From: Trichostrongylus colubriformis
Taxonomy: Eukaryota > Nematoda > Chromadorea > Rhabditida > Trichostrongylidae
DNA: 64,000 nucleotides
Reading direction: 5' to 3'
NCBI GenBank assembly: GCA_963978905.1
Contig: OZ022256.1
Coordinates: 59,715,377-59,779,376, forward strand
Shown here: piece after piece, positions 13,601 to 27,588 of the stretch
Position numbering within the stretch: position 1 is the stretch's first letter
How the letters are laid out: each line of letters opens with the position of its first letter
Translations under genes and position numbers: made by a program
The notes under the pieces: model-generated
The model's input: the letters and a program-made list of their open reading frames with translations, nothing else
The model's database searches: none
What the model was told of the DNA's origin: nothing

Positions 13601-16539
13601 GGGGTCATGTACGCAAAGTAACGAACCGCAGGCCACCGTAATCCATACCGTAAGCCGAATTGGCGCTCTCCCGGTGTCTTTAGAGGGTTCACTTCAATTG
13701 TTTTTCTCGAAATGTCTTTGCACTGTCTACATGCATGACGTATTCAGCGTTGAATTCTATAGATTGATTTTCTTAAAGTTCATGGTATAGTGTTGGTATT
13801 ATTATGTAATTAATTATCATTAGTATTATGATTATTTCATTACTATCTATTACCAGCATTATTAAGGCTATTATTATCAGTAATCATTAGTTATATTATT
13901 TACTGTAGTAGTAGTGCAGTTTTTATTATTTATAAATAGTACAGAATAGATTAGCCTTCTGGAATGTTTCAATGCACATTTCCCTCTGTTCCCACTTGTT
14001 TCCTTGAGGAAGGATTAATCAAACGTTGAACACAAGGTTGAAAAGGTTTTTTGTTTGTTTTTGATTGTGAGGTTTGAGCCTCTCTACCATCAATCACTTG
14101 GCCGGCTTCGCACGAATTGCTCTCGTACATTTCTAGAATAATCCATTTCAATCGAAAAAAACAGTCCTAGAATGTTGTGATTGGTTTTTTGAGGAACAGC
14201 CACCCAGCACGTGTGAGGCAACGTGGTACCGAGGAAATCAACCACCCCGGTACAAAATTCACCTTCAGGTGAAGCCGCTACCTTCCACCCCTCCTCTTCT
14301 TGATTCCATGTGTAAAAAAAGAGAGCAGCAAAAGCATAGGAGTAAAGCCTTAGGGAACCATGCAGGACATGTTGAGGGAAATGGCACTTTTACGAGATAA
14401 ACGCTGCAAAATTGGGTTTTTAGAAAATGTAGTTGCTTGCATTCCAGGTAACGTTTCAGTTACTTTGAACTTTCTCGCTTTAGTAGGTCTGTCAGTCAAG
14501 ATTTAATGGAAAAAATGAACTTTCAGTTTTGGCTCCTCCCATCTCTGCGTTGCTCAGTTCCCATCAGGCATCAAGTCATCACTTTAGTTCATCCTTCTGC
14601 CCGTCTCTACGGCGTATAGGTATAATCCTAAGAAATGCGCTAGTCTCAGCGATAGCTCCGCCTTTCTCTGTTGAGCAGCACTAGCTACTATCGACTCCCC
14701 TGACTATCCTTTCAGCCCTCTCTAAACCGTCCGATAAGTAAAAGTTTTTCAGCAATCGCCATCTAATTGGTTGCCGACCAATGTGGGCTGGCCTTCAATT
14801 ACTTCGAGCATGTTTAGCACAGATTCTTTGCTCTTCACCAATTTTTTCTTGGCCTCTTGTATGAAAAAACCGAAGCGGTCTTTGCTCAAGCACCGCCCAT
14901 GCAGCGTAAGTCCCGCCCATTGCATGTGGGTCTCTTGCGGCTTTTTAAGAAGTTTGTTGTTCACCCAATGCCATTTTCTTCAGCAAATGGCTTTTTTGAA
15001 ACCGCATCAAAAATTTTCTACCTGCACTCCGAAAATTTTCGTACACTCCCCAATTGCCGTGGTGGAAGGGTCGAGTCATACTCCATGTACTGCCTACAAC
15101 GACAGAGAGACAGAGGAAGACAGAGGAACGCCTTTCTGTGGTATACCACGTGATGACAATTAGGGGTAAACCGAGCATTGAATAAAATTTTAAAGCCCAA
15201 CCCCACCCCATACAAACCGCGATCTACTAGTACGACCCCCGGTCCCATCAATTATGCTGTCGGCTTTGAAGACACCGGGAGGAGAGCAGTTTTGGTTTTA
15301 AGTATGGGATTACGATGGTTTGCAGTTGCCGCAATTCACCTATACGACTCCTTACAAAGACGTCGAAAGTGAATTCATTGGGTTTTAATTGAGGTGTTTT
15401 CAGACAACGACCCATTTATGATTCAGTAAATGACCTTTTCCGTAAGAAATCTCATGCCGACCCGCTCTAATCATGCATGAAATCTTACGAACATTGTGTT
15501 ACAAACGCGGTTCTAATAGATTTTATATAATATATCATTTCCACACTTTCAACTAAATACTTTTCCCAATTTTCCTCCACATCACTGCACCTCGTCGATC
15601 TCTTTTTTTGACTGGCTCTACATCGATTTTCAGCTTCACACTTCCACTGTTCGCTCACCACTGCAGCCTCACGGCTTTCGGATACATTAATATCATGGAA
15701 CAACCATTAATTTTGATTCCTGACACCGCTTTTTTTCTACTTAAACAATTCCAGTACCACCAGAGGGAGGATGGATGGCAGTATTATCGCCGTATCCATT
15801 TCTCTAGACTAGCACTGCAATTCTGCCGAAGCAAATAGACCTCGCAATTTTCGCCTCGCGCAATTGTATCTCATAAACGAGTTCGCGATTCGCCTAAACG
15901 TATATCAATCGACTCTCTCGTGGAATTCATGCGCGGTTGCTCTCTTCACTCCATGGGCACACGATAGAATTAGTGAATGCGATTCTTTCGGCGTCAATCT
16001 TGAGATTTGCGCCCCGATTTTGTCGGCTGCCGACTAGATTTTCCTCCCTGAAACGACAAAATCGTAGTGATCGTGAGTGTGCCTGACGAGCGATATCCCC
16101 ATAATTATCGGAGGTTACGCCGCCAGGCGGTGTTGAGGCGACGAAGACCAGCAGATTAAAACGTCAGACTATCCCCTTGAGAGCTTCGAAAGCGTCTTCT
16201 GCTCTCTCCCAGATTGCATCGTCATCGGTAGCTTTCTCTACCCAATAGCAATTTCCGTCATTTGGTGCTATCAAGCGTAACCATCATAGCCACATATTGA
16301 GATTCAGCCTCATTACTTGGTTTTGAATCTTCATTCATTCTATCCTTTAGTATATATTTAATGCACAGCTTCCGGGTTTTTCAATTATTGGTGCACGAAA
16401 TCCTGAAAAATGCACCGCTAGAAGTAATGAAGTAAAGCAAAACTGCTGAGCCATTTTTCTGCAAACGATCGGAAAGGTTCTAAATAGACAATCTGTGGCA
16501 GGGCTCACGTCTAAAAACCCATCTTAGTGACTCTGTCGC
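13601..16539. other. Intergenic; one unassigned coding-like frame
   Basis: Mostly featureless and AT-rich around 13790-13940. The minus-strand frame at 14749-14964 (71 codons; includes FGFFIQEAKKKLVKSKESVL) has protein-like composition but no family was recognised. I cannot tell an exon from a repeat fragment. Confidence 0.35.
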
Positions 16540-16815
16540 GGGCTCGTAGGCTGTGTTCCAGACTCCAGCCTGCAGCCCAGGTACACCGATAGGGGGTCTG
16601 TATTTAACCGGACGGAGGGGGGGGGGAGGTCGTCTCGCAGAGGTCTGCGATAAGCGCTAGAATCAAAACTTTTGATAGGCAGCTGTAAAGGGCAGGGTAT
16701 TTCGCAGCGATTTTGGATGAGGAAAAATGAAGTAAATATCTTTTCGCTACAAGTAAAAACAAGTAGCAATAAACACATTGCAACTACACACTCCGGCAAC
16801 AATTACTGGCCCTAA
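16540..16815. repeat. Dispersed repeat, copy 1 of a 16.6/19.4 kb pair
   Basis: ACCGGACGGAGGGG, GGTCGTC, CAGAGGTCTGCGAT, AGCGCTAGAATC and GTATTTCGCAGCGA..TCGGATGAGG-like words recur in the same order at 19405-19520. It includes a ten-G run at 16617-16626. No coding content. Confidence 0.65.
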
Positions 16816-16884
16816 GTAAAAAAATGGTGGCGGGGGGGGGTTGTATCTGGTAGCCGTAGGGCCTATTTCTCTCGACACCTGGAA

Positions 16885-17060
16885 GTGTATTGCCTGCAGC
16901 GGGCAGACTTCTTACAGGAACGGAACGAAATTCGCTGGTAGTTGGTTAAGTCCCTCGCCGTCTGCATCACTCATCAAGAGGTTGGTGATGCAAGGGACGA
17001 AAACACGTCATTTATCACGGGAAGTGGGATTCAATTTTTTGGGATTTTGACCGTTTCCTA
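16885..17060. repeat. Palindromic repeat with TCGCCGTCTGCATCACT core
   Basis: The centre is an inverted pair TCGCCGTCTGCATCACT / GGTGATGCAAGGGACGA, followed by TTTTTTGGGATTTTGACCGT. A second copy with the same centre and a similar right flank is at 29690-29850, and a diverged one is at 46055-46150. Confidence 0.6.
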
Positions 17061-18429
17061 TCCAATAATCGGCTAGAATTAACCCTAACACCATCATCAA
17101 CTACGTAACACACTCTGGGATGAATCGATTAAAGGCTAGTCAGTGCGAAAAGCTCATTTGCACGCCTCTTGTACTGCATGAATCTCCATTTGAATGCTCT
17201 ACACCATGTAAGGTATAGGAAGCCAGAAAGCGAACCAATTTTTTTCAATTAATTTCCATGGTCAACGAGCTGTTATGTACAAATTTGATGGTTGCGTTTA
17301 GAGTTTCCCTTTTCACACATATTTTATAATATTTTATAACATGTAATAAGTGACTGAAAAGAATCAAGTAGAGCGTTTATTGTTCAGCAGATTGCTTTCG
17401 ATGCGCGACAACTGCCCGCCGCCGCATAAATAAGCCTTCAGAAGCAAAGCAATCGCTTCCTGACATGTTTTTGCCCCTTTCGTAATATCCTTGCCGTTTT
17501 CTGTCACTCTACTTCTTCTATCAGAACTTTTCGGTGCAACTTACGTTTTATTCCCTTACTGTCATCCTCCCAAAAGTGACATCTTGGAAAGCTTCAGATC
17601 ATCTTCAGCTTTAAAAACTTAAAAACACCTGAAGACCAAAATAATACTCCATTCCATCAAAATTCAAGTGAAAAATCATTTTGTCGACGGAAAGGGATAT
17701 AATCGACTGGTGCCGAGGTTTGTGCAAGAGACAGCAGATAAAGGAGCAGGATGAGCATTTGACGTTACTCAATGTTATCCACTTCGATTCCGCCTGGAAT
17801 CCTAGTAGAAAGCCAGTTTTTATGGTCCCTGATGAGCCGCATATCGGTTTGGCAACACTGAAGGGAAGAAAGACCTTGGCAGGCGATTCCCGTAATATCG
17901 ACCATTGTGCGCTGAACCGGCACCGTCTCCCAACCGTGCCAGCTGGAACGGCGCCTTTTGTCAGTAGACCACTGTAGCATATGTTGTTCAAAAGATAATG
18001 TGGAGACCATGAATCGGTGTGTTTCCCATTGAAATCAACCAGTTCATTCATTATGCCATTTCTTCTCAGACTGTGCCAAGCTCACATTCGCTTTCCCTCA
18101 ATTCAAACTATTTGTCTCCGTCGATTCTGGACGCAAATGATTGACATTAGGCCGCTTGCATACTTTACGATGCCCGCGGTAGGGGTATGTACCGTTACGT
18201 CTGAAAATCGCGCGATGCCCGAGACGAGTACGAGGCGCGAATTAATTGTTGCCTAATTAGGATTTTCTAATTTCAAATAAACTGCAAATAATAAAATAAT
18301 AATATGCCCAAAACATAATACCCAAAAAGTTCATCAATCATAGAAAAAAAACGGAATCTGAGGAGCAGCTAGCTTTTTGGAGGTACCCTATGGTATCAGA
18401 TTATGGCGTCCTAAGCGGAACTCTGCACT
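17061..18429. other. Intergenic with overlapping open frames at 17611-18051
   Basis: Both strands stay open here (146 codons on -, 98 codons on +), a stop-poor block rather than a clear gene. No family motif seen in any frame and no inverted ends found. A decayed transposon interior is possible. Confidence 0.35.
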
Positions 18430-18767
18430 GAACGCGGCAAGTCGTCCTGATGGCGCCTCGAGTGCGACGCCGCAACGGGATTTTAAGACGTAACGGTACA
18501 CACCACCACGGCAGGGCGTGGCTGCGTGTCTCTGCGTCTCCGCCTATGCAATCCAGTCTCTTTGCCTGCGTCCCCTCTGCACCTCTTCCCTGTTACTCTG
18601 CCACGCTGCCTTCACACGCAGCCACGCTGTGCCTGCGCAAGTATAAACGCAGCTTTACGGAGCCTCTCGTGCAAAATTAATAAGCGTTTGACGGCAGTAT
18701 CTGTCTATGGAAGGTGTTTGAGCAGGTCTTATGCGGAAGAAACCATTCCATTTTGGTGGCTACGGTC

Positions 18768-18818
18768 TTGCTTTGTCTTGCGGAAAAGCATAACCCTTTG
18801 TCTTGCGGAAAAGCATAA
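18768..18818. repeat. Two-copy tandem repeat of about 25 bp
   Basis: The unit TTTGTCTTGCGGAAAAGCATAAC occurs twice back to back (given here as TTTGTCTTGCGG then AAAAGCATAAC). Confidence 0.8.
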
Positions 18819-19153
18819 CTTGGATGGCTGCGATGCTCCAATTCTTGATTGCGACGGTCACCCTGCTGGTAACACTGGCCATACACAGCAGTGGTTGATC
18901 GCCCGCTTCAGAATCCGCCAAACTGTACTGTATCGGTGACCACGTCTTTGGTGGTAACGTCGCCTCTTCTTCTTCTTTTCTTTTATTTTTTTGCTCGAAG
19001 CTTCCTGTATCGATATCGTGCCGTTTTCCAGATTTTCGTTGGTAATGCAGATCTGTTTTCAATGATTTGTTCGTGTTACTCAGGTTACCCGCTGGTTGAA
19101 TGTAGTTTTGGCCTTTGCTCCCACCTCCTTCTATGAATAATCCAGAAAGTGAG

Positions 19154-19291
19154 GCCGCGTTCATGCTCTGCGTCGCCGGCAGCAGGGCGTGGCTAGGTCG
19201 TGTCTGCGTCTCTGCACACGTCATTTTGCCTCGCTGCCTGTGAACGCAGTTGCGCCCTGCCACCGGCACCATCACAAAGTATGAAGGCGTT
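19154..19291. mobile_element. CCGCGTTCATACTTTG-type MITE, copy at 19.2 kb
   Basis: The left end GGCCGCGTTCATGCTCTG mirrors the right end CACAAAGTATGAAGGCG. The interior carries GCCGGCAGCAGGGCGTGGC and GCCTGTGAACGCAG, words shared with copies at 27.6, 28.5, 36.3 and 45.9 kb. Confidence 0.7.
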
Positions 19292-19299
19292 CTAGCGCG

Positions 19300-19660
19300 C
19301 GGTTAATCTCTTCATCGTCACACAGTGAGCTTTTTCTGAATAATCTACTCTCACAGCGGAGCTAGGGCACACCGGGAGTCGAGGATTACTTAGCAGGAGG
19401 GTCATATTAGACCGGACAGAGGGGGGTCGTCCCTGCAGAGGTCTGCGATGAGCGCTAGAATCCATACTTCCAACAAGCAGATGAGAGGAAGGGTATGTCG
19501 CAGCGAACTCGGATGAGGGAATATGAAATACCTTTTTATAAATAAAAATATAAATATCTTTTAAATATCTCATAATAAATACAATAAATATATTTTTGGG
19601 GGGTCGTGGTGAAGCGGCTATTCTCCTCGATGGGAGTGCCCTGATCGGAGTCATAGCAGC
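19300..19660. repeat. Dispersed repeat, copy 2 of the 16.6/19.4 kb pair
   Basis: GACCGGACAGAGGGGGGTCG, CAGAGGTCTGCGAT, AGCGCTAGAATC and GTATGTCGCAGCGAACTCGG line up with 16600-16730 in the same orientation. Beyond about 19540 it becomes AT-rich (AAATATAAATATC). Confidence 0.65.
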
Positions 19661-20839
19661 CAGCAGTAATTGCTAATCTTGATTATGCTCTACTGGTTAC
19701 TATCTGCATGTCTGATAAGGAAAGCCCATGAGGGCGATGGGGGTGACCTTCTCTGAAACGGTTTCTTGCATCATGTAGGGTCACATACATGCAACAAAAA
19801 ACCACTGTAATATTCGGCTAAATTGTTCTGGAAGGACCAAAAAAGTGGTAAGGTTGTTTGGAAAACAGCAATTTTGACCAGTTTCTTGCAACGCTTTCAA
19901 GTTCCGTTTTGGAAAAGCGCGCTAGTGCTGATGGGCCTTCCTTATGAGGGCGTTTCTGCACTTGTGCGCCCTAATCAGTGTACGCTGGGAATAGAGGAGT
20001 CCTCGTCGAAGAGGATTGTATGTGCTTTGGTGGAAGGGAGCCGAAATTTCCCAGAGGGAGGTGAAGAGCGAGGCGTATTTTATTGTATAACACGCCCGGG
20101 GCTAAAATATACTCCCATAGTGGAATAGACATTTGTTTGAGGTTCGATTACTCTGCATGGCAGCGAAAAACAGCAGAGGTAAAAAAAAAGTGGTAAAAGG
20201 ATAGGTTGCATTCGCTCCCTCCCCCCCCCCCTCCTTTTAAGAGCGAGGGGTCGTGCCTGATCGGTTGATTTCCTCAACACCTATGTTTACTCTGGCCATA
20301 GTTGACCATGGCGCTAAATCTCTGAAGCTAAACGTGGCGGAGATAATAAGACCGTTTTGAAAAGCTAGCTTTGAAGCCGTCATGATCCACGTAATCCCAT
20401 TGTACCGCCTGTATTATCCATCAATAGGACTCAGTGGAAAATCGCATTTTGATTAGAAAATCGAATTATTTTCTAACTCAGCAGCAACTTCTCTCTAGCA
20501 ATCATTTTTCTCCGTCATATACCACTTACATATTTCTTTTGTTCTGTTTTTTAAAACGCCTTTCCCAAGAAATGGATCTCGATCAAAACATAAGCCATCG
20601 TAAGGAATTGATGATGATATTATATGTAGGAATCTCTGTTTGTTTGGAAATAAACCTATTTTTGAAATGATTGTGGGTGACGCCGGAAGGCGCATCATAA
20701 TCACTAAATCGAATCCCACTGAGAATTTTGGAAATTTTTAGTGCTCTGTCCGATGTGCATGTGCAATCACACGAAAAATGCTCATGCGGAAAGCCTTCTT
20801 GTATTGCACATAAGATTTGTTAGAAAAGGCGTTCATAAT

Positions 20840-21125
20840 CACGTATCGATCTTTCAAAAAAAAAAGACATTTCGTTGACAAAAAGAACATCTTGATTCAC
20901 GCCACATCTGCACATCCTTCTGCTGGGAAACATGCACTTGTTAGGAACATGTTCAAGACGGCTGTAAATGTATGCACTGGCCCGGCAGAGCGACGAGAAT
21001 CCATACGCCTAGCTTCTGACATAGCTGCATCTAATGGCTATGCTGTACCAGGACATTGTGGTAGAATTCGCACTGAGCACCGTAGTGTATCACGTCTGGA
21101 TAAGGTCCCCTGTGCATACGTGGCG
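20840..21125 (+). pseudogene. Reverse transcriptase fragment, probably Penelope-like
   Basis: The frame reads HFVDKKNILIHATSAHPS, then KHALVRNMFKTAVNVCTG, then AERRESIRLASDIAASNGY. The pattern S-x-HP..K..(V/A)VRN....A..VC is that of the thumb region of Penelope-like and related reverse transcriptases in nematode genomes. No upstream catalytic YxDD or downstream endonuclease is visible, and the frame loses resemblance after about 21125. It is a short 5'- and 3'-truncated relic. Confidence 0.55.
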
Positions 21126-21249
21126 CATTCAAATGACCACCAAAAATCACAACTGCTTCTTCTATATAGCTCAGTTGCACCAAATGTTCTTTCAAAAAGA
21201 ACCTTAGCCAGAGTAGCAGCTATTCATTTTCTCTTTACATTTTCTCTTT

Positions 21250-24200
21250 AAAGAGAAGGTCAACGCATAATTATGAAAGCTTTTTCTCACAGCTTTTATT
21301 CGTTGAACACAACAAAATTTCAAAAGTGTCCAATGAAATTCTCGGCTCGGAATTTAATTGTCGAAGAAAAAAAAGAATCATCTTAAAAATTCACAAAAAA
21401 GTCAAATTTTTGATTGAAGAAGGGGTCAAATAAGCCGCAGTACTTGTGGAAAGCTCCCCCATCCCCTCCCTCCTCTTAGCTCAACTGCTTGGTGGTTTCC
21501 TTGCTCGTCTGTCACTCATGCAAATCAGCAAATCTATCCTTCACATGTACAACGGTACCTTTTGTGCAGCTGGAAAGCTGGAAAGGGGGGGGGGGGAGAA
21601 ATATGACCATATCACATTTCGAATTACATATTATTTTGTTGGCCAAAAGAAACAGTCCTGGAAGTATCTGTGAGGACTAATACTTCGGAGCCTTATCCTC
21701 ATTGGACCGGGGGGGGGGGGGTAAAGTTATTCTTATTCTACATTACTTTCCAGTCGTGTAAAAAAGCAATCAGGAACAGAAATCACAACCTATCCGATTA
21801 ATTCCTTTCGCAGTCCCCGTGTGGACGGCGCTGGCTTGGCAACGCCCGATGCTCCTCTGTGCTGGCTACCCTCGCTGTCCTAAACTGGACGCAGTCGATG
21901 TGCACGGCCAGGTCTTTGTCGTTTGCTTTTTTCAGAGAAACGTGAGGAGCGGACAGAGTTTCAAGAGCGCGCTGGTCCACAGTGAACGATGAGAACTGGT
22001 TCCGGGGCCAGCCAGCCAGCCAATCTAGGCTTAGCACTTCCGGGAGCACACTTGCATGAGCATCAACTCCATTCGCAGAGGAGGATCGATACATGCAAGC
22101 AGGGCTACTGACTGATTAACTGGCACAATCGCCAAAGATGCGCTTCCTCCCCTCTCAAAGCAGTTTTTGAAAACGTCGAATTGTCTGGTCCTGTCCGTAA
22201 AATTAGGGCCATGTCTGCCGCTGTGACAAGGAAGTCCATGTCAGACGACATCAACGACGATGTGCACTTCAGCGCAGGGGGACGAGCAAAGCGTGGGGTG
22301 CGGTGACATCCGTCCACGCATGCCACCGCCGCTCATCTGTCGTCCCCCCGAGCCTCCTCCCTAAGGACCTCCTCATGGATTGAGCTCGAACTTCGAGATG
22401 TTTTCGTACCCTTGCGCCTTCAGACGTGCCTCGCTGCCATTCTGTGGTATCGATCAGTGGCGCCATGCCAACACACAGCTTTCTAATAATTTGCCTAGTG
22501 CGGCTTGCCTGTTTTCATGTCTGTCGTGGTCCCCTACCATCGCTGGTTCCTCAAATATCACATTTCACTTCTTCAATCGTTTTTCAACTAATTTTCGCCT
22601 TCGTACGGGGAGGGGAAAAAAGATCTATTTTCCTTCCCCCAGTGGAGGTCAAGGAAGAACACCCTGTTGTGCTCACGTCAGCCCTTTTTCTCCCCAGAGG
22701 GAAGCTTATCGGGGATTTTTTCTGTAAATACGACCACCCCCCCTTTGTTTTCGATCGCTATACTAAAGATGTGCCCCTAAATAGTCTTCAATCGATAACC
22801 ATGTTATTGTTACCTGGTAATAGATGAAATTATCAATTGACGATCTTTTTTAGAAATCGTCTCGTCTGGTAAAAGTTCCAAAAAGTGAAATGGTCGTCGA
22901 GAGATTTTTCGACGGGAATTTTAAAGAATACAGTCATCTTCCCATCTTCTAACCGAGAATACGGTCCCCTCCCAGAGGATTCCTTGTCGACTCATGCTTG
23001 GGCCTGTTTCTGTCCCTCGAGCGCGGTTGTATGTGCAATCTTTGGTGTCGTGTAGTGCTTCGAGACTTCCATTAGGGTGAAAAACCCTGCGAGGCAGCCC
23101 CATCACTCAGCTTTCCTCGCATTGCCCTTTAATGGTGTTCGTTTTGTGTGTGGTTGTGTGTGTGTGTGTGTGTGTCCACATAATTATGTTTCTATCGCCG
23201 GCCGAATTCCTTCGACCCATGAATACCTGGCTCCTTATCGTCGGGCAGGCACTGCCCTCCTTCTCAAAATGCTCTCATTAGCCTGCTCTGAACAGCGGGT
23301 TTTACATTTTGCTGTGATTTCGCGTTGATGCATGCATAACAAATTCCGCCTGTTCATTTGCGTGCGCCTCATGTCACAGCGATGCATGAGATTTGTTTCA
23401 TGGCTGCTTCTCGAAGTGTAACAAACTAATATTTCGTGTTTTGCATTGCACCACGGGCTACGCCTGGGCAATCCCATTTCACAGAGGAAAACAGTTCTGG
23501 CCAGCATCCATCCTCTTCTACTTGTTATTTCAGACCACTGTTTCTGCTCTCCCTTTGCACTTGTCGTTGTTTTGTGCATCGTTTTTCTGTTTCCTCAGGG
23601 TGAAGCGTTTCGTAGGGGAAAATTTGAGAAAAACGATCCCACTTACCCGTCAGTGGTATTGTCGATTTACCGTGATGTTACCCGTACGAGAGGTGGTCTC
23701 CCATGAAAAAAATGTCTTTGTTTCTTTACTTCAAAATGCACTCAAAATTTTTTCCCCTTCTTTTTTTCCTTCAGCCGACAATCATTATCTTGAATATTCA
23801 ACAACCGTTTAAGTGTTAAATATTCATCCAAAAAACTCGAAAGACCCCTCAAAATTTTCACAAAAGGTTTTTTAAAAGGATTTCACTATATTACCACCTT
23901 CTTCGGACCTTTCAGAATCCTATAAAGCTGAAAATGCGTGTTGTTGTTTGTACTTCATGATTGTTTAATTTAGTACAAAATTTGATTATCGATTAACGAC
24001 ATTTCACTTTTTTCGAGATAAGCTCTTGATCCAAAAATCATCAGAAAAGAGGTGATCGTTGAAATTTTTCGACGAATATGTAAAAAAGAAGAACCACCTC
24101 CAATCTAAAATGGAGGATCTCCTCCTTGAGGATCCTTCGAGCCATGCACGACCCTGTATCCACTTTTTGTTTGAAACCACACCCTCTGCTGTCGTTCCGC

Positions 24201-27200
24201 GTCTGTTTGTTTTGTTTTCGTTTTTTATTACCCCTAAGATCGCAAGCAGAGTTAAGCGTGCTTCGAGAGAACTTTGAGAAAACCAACCTCCTCAGGGTCA
24301 CGTATAGGTCGAGAAATCCTTATATGGGAGTCGTATTTAGGGTTGAAAAGTGGCGGGTGATCGTGTGTTGGAATTTCCCATAAGATTCCCCCATACCCAC
24401 ACACTTTCGAGAAAAGAAATTTTGCGGCGATACGGCGCTCTCTAGAAAGTCGTCAATTCATAACCATACCTAGTACTAGGCAAAAAGGCCATGATCATGA
24501 TGACCTTTTTTGGGTGTGTGTGGGGGGGGGGGGCGAAAGACGGTAGTGGTATTTTTTCCAAAAACTTTCCTTGACCCATGCTTGAGCACGGGCGCGACCG
24601 TAAACATGTTGTTGTTCTCGAATTACGAAATCAACGCGTTCGGTATGAAATCGTTGGCGCTTTGGTATAGGCTCCAGAGTGCTCCTTGCGTATTTATGTC
24701 ATATAATGACCAATTATTCGTCTATTTCTGTATCCAGGGCATGCCTACGGTGCACAAAAGCCGATCGTCCTGGTCGCACTGCTGTGAGAAGTTCGTACTA
24801 TGTAGTGCTTTGTTTTAACAATAAACAATAATAGCGCGTATCTCATCCCCGTTCCATCCGATCACGGTTCGCTGCTTCGTCTCCTCTATTTACACATTCC
24901 CAGCTGAGGATCTCCGTTCGCGTTGTGTGTTGTTTGACAGTTTGTCCCCCCCCCCCCACCCGTTTGTCCCGTCCCGCGCTCGCGAGTGAAAAGGGTTTAT
25001 CCACTCGAATATGACGATCGGCGGGCGCAATGCTTGACTTGTGGTCGATAGTTTATTTATCTATTTATTTACTGAACGCATAGGTGCGCTATTGAAATTT
25101 TATGTGCTTAACGGTGCGAAAATTGGGAATTTTATGATTCTGACTATGTTACGGCATATTATAGCAATCGATCATGGTCGTGTATCGATACTATCATTAC
25201 AGTACACCATTGCTCCCATCCATCAGAGGAACGATTTTTTTGCTCTGTTAACGTGCTGTAACAACTTCAGTCGGATTGTGGTTGTTTTCTCTCTTCGAGT
25301 TGATATTAAATTAATTGTAACTTTTCAATATCTGAGTGTGTCGAAACGGGGTGAATCTTTAGAAGTTTCATTTAAAAGACTAGAAAAAACCCTCACAACA
25401 ACAAAAAACGGTTGCAAAAATACAGAAGAACCTTGAGCATTACAGGCACGCTTTCAGCGTCTAGCTCCTGGTTTTACGTCCGTCTTTGACAGTATTCAAT
25501 TGAAACTTCTTTTCAGTCAAAATTTCTTCGGAATAGGCTAATTCAGTTTTTTTTCTGTTTTTTATTGATACTTCAATTTTCTTACTTACTAGCTTACTAG
25601 TATCTCATTCTGGCGTGTTGACTGCTTTACGTTTCTGCCTTCATTTGAAAATTTTCGCTTAGTTTTTCTAACATGCCCTTTGTTCCTTCCTCAAATGAAA
25701 CCCTTTCATTTCTTGTGTTGCTATACGAGAGAAAGCGTCCAGATTGCCCTTTTGTCGGTTTACGGACACCGTAAATTCGATTCAAACTCGCGCGGTAAGG
25801 GTCTTCATTTTTCTGCTCCCGTTTGTACCCTCTACAAATGATGTACTCACCCAGGAGTCGCACACTCTTTTTGGCTTGGGTTTATGTAGGATGAGTCGGC
25901 CGTTGTCCTCCATTCGTCTGCGCTCTCTTGAATTGTTCAAATTGTCTCGGAACCCCCTTTGTCCCTTTTACGAGATGCTTCCTTGCTTATCGAATCCCTC
26001 CCAAATTTCACAAAAAAATTTGCTGAAAGGTCAAGACGTACAATACTTGGTGAAAGGTGGAAGGGCACCCGCTTGCTCGTCGTTGGCGATATTTTGCCCG
26101 TGCTTCAGGGAAGTGCAGAAATTGGAGGGAAACTCTTCTTGTCCGCTAAATCTTAAGCAAATGCCCTTCAGGAAATGCAGGATGCACAGATGTTCAATAT
26201 GCATGAGATGCCCCCTCTCATTGCGATAGCACCCCAAAATTTCTTCATTCGCTCATTCGCCTCTGTTTTCTTTTTTCCCATTCTTCTGCTTCCTCAATTC
26301 TTCCTACCCACCCGTATGTTTTATTTTTTCACATAATTTTTTCACGTCATCTCCTGGCCCTTCAACTAGTGTCCCGCTTCTGTGTTCATTACACTTCAGT
26401 TTTTTTATTTGTTCATCTATTTACGGAAAATCGCTTACTACTTTCATTTGGCACTTTTTATGATGAATCAACTTTTATGAATAAGGTTTCCGGACTCTAT
26501 GAATTTGCTTGACCCTCACCTTTCTCTGTTTTAGTGAGGAAAATCCCTCATGTCACCTTTTTCCATTAACATTGGAGTTTCTTTATTCGTGAGGCTTGCT
26601 CGATAATTAGAAATCTCTCCTTTTTTTCAACTCACTCAATGAAGAACCAGTGTATCCCCCATACTGTCGACGAATAATATTAAATTAGTTTATTGGGAAA
26701 TACAAATAATAACAAATAATAGTAGCATACATAATAATATAATGACAGTACAAGAATGATACAAAAATATTACAAAAACAAAATAGTAATATTACAATAA
26801 TATAATAAAAGGATAATATAGTGGTGGTCATTAATAATAATAGTATAATAATAATAACATTAATAATGATTAATGAACGGTAAATATATCATTATTAAAT
26901 ATTAGGCAAATGCATCAAATATGCATTGCTCTGTGCAAAGTACCCTTTTTTTATTTACGGTATTATTCCATCATTCACTTCAAAATCGCTGCCATGTAAA
27001 CAGAATACACCTGCCTTTTGTTTTGCTATCACCATAGTTACTATTCTAACCATGAAATTAATAATAATTTGATCTCATTACTAGTAATAAACAATATTCT
27101 ACATACATGTAAGCGGCCAAGTGTCTGTGGTGCTTGTGTGTGTATGTACGCCGTTAATCGGAAATTCTTAATTCTCGTACGAGCAATCGCAATCCTAATT

Positions 27201-27585
27201 TTTCAAAATGTTCTGAAAGATGGCACGGGGACATCAACGGTAAGGGATTAGAATTGATAACGACTGATAAGGGGAGATTTATGGCAAACTTCGTTTGTAA
27301 CACGAGAAAGTGTACGCTGTAGTATTAACCGTATTTCGTGCACCTTTTTCAAAGTTTTGGAACATGACTTCCTAAATTATCAATCGTTCTTAGACGCTTC
27401 TTCGTTACAAGTTTTGCTATTCGAATCTGACCATGTTCTTATTTTCTGTTTTCTACGTTTTTATCAATTTGAGGTCTCTTCTGCATATTGCTTGGTTTGG
27501 TGCTGTAATTTTTCGAACTATCATCTCAATGTATACCATCATGTATTACCATCTTTTGTTGGTTCACAGTACTATGCGCATCACA
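21250..27585. other. Intergenic, homopolymer-rich; no gene recognised
   Basis: Contains G or C runs of 12-13 at 21585-21596, 21709-21721, 24522-24533 and 24946-24957, a TG dinucleotide run near 23150, and an AT-rich low-complexity block at 26680-26920. Blocks around 23590-23660 and 24250-24310 resemble each other, suggesting old local duplication. The minus-strand frames at 21798-22466 are GC-richer but carry no recognised motif. Confidence 0.4.
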
Positions 27586-27588
27586 CGG

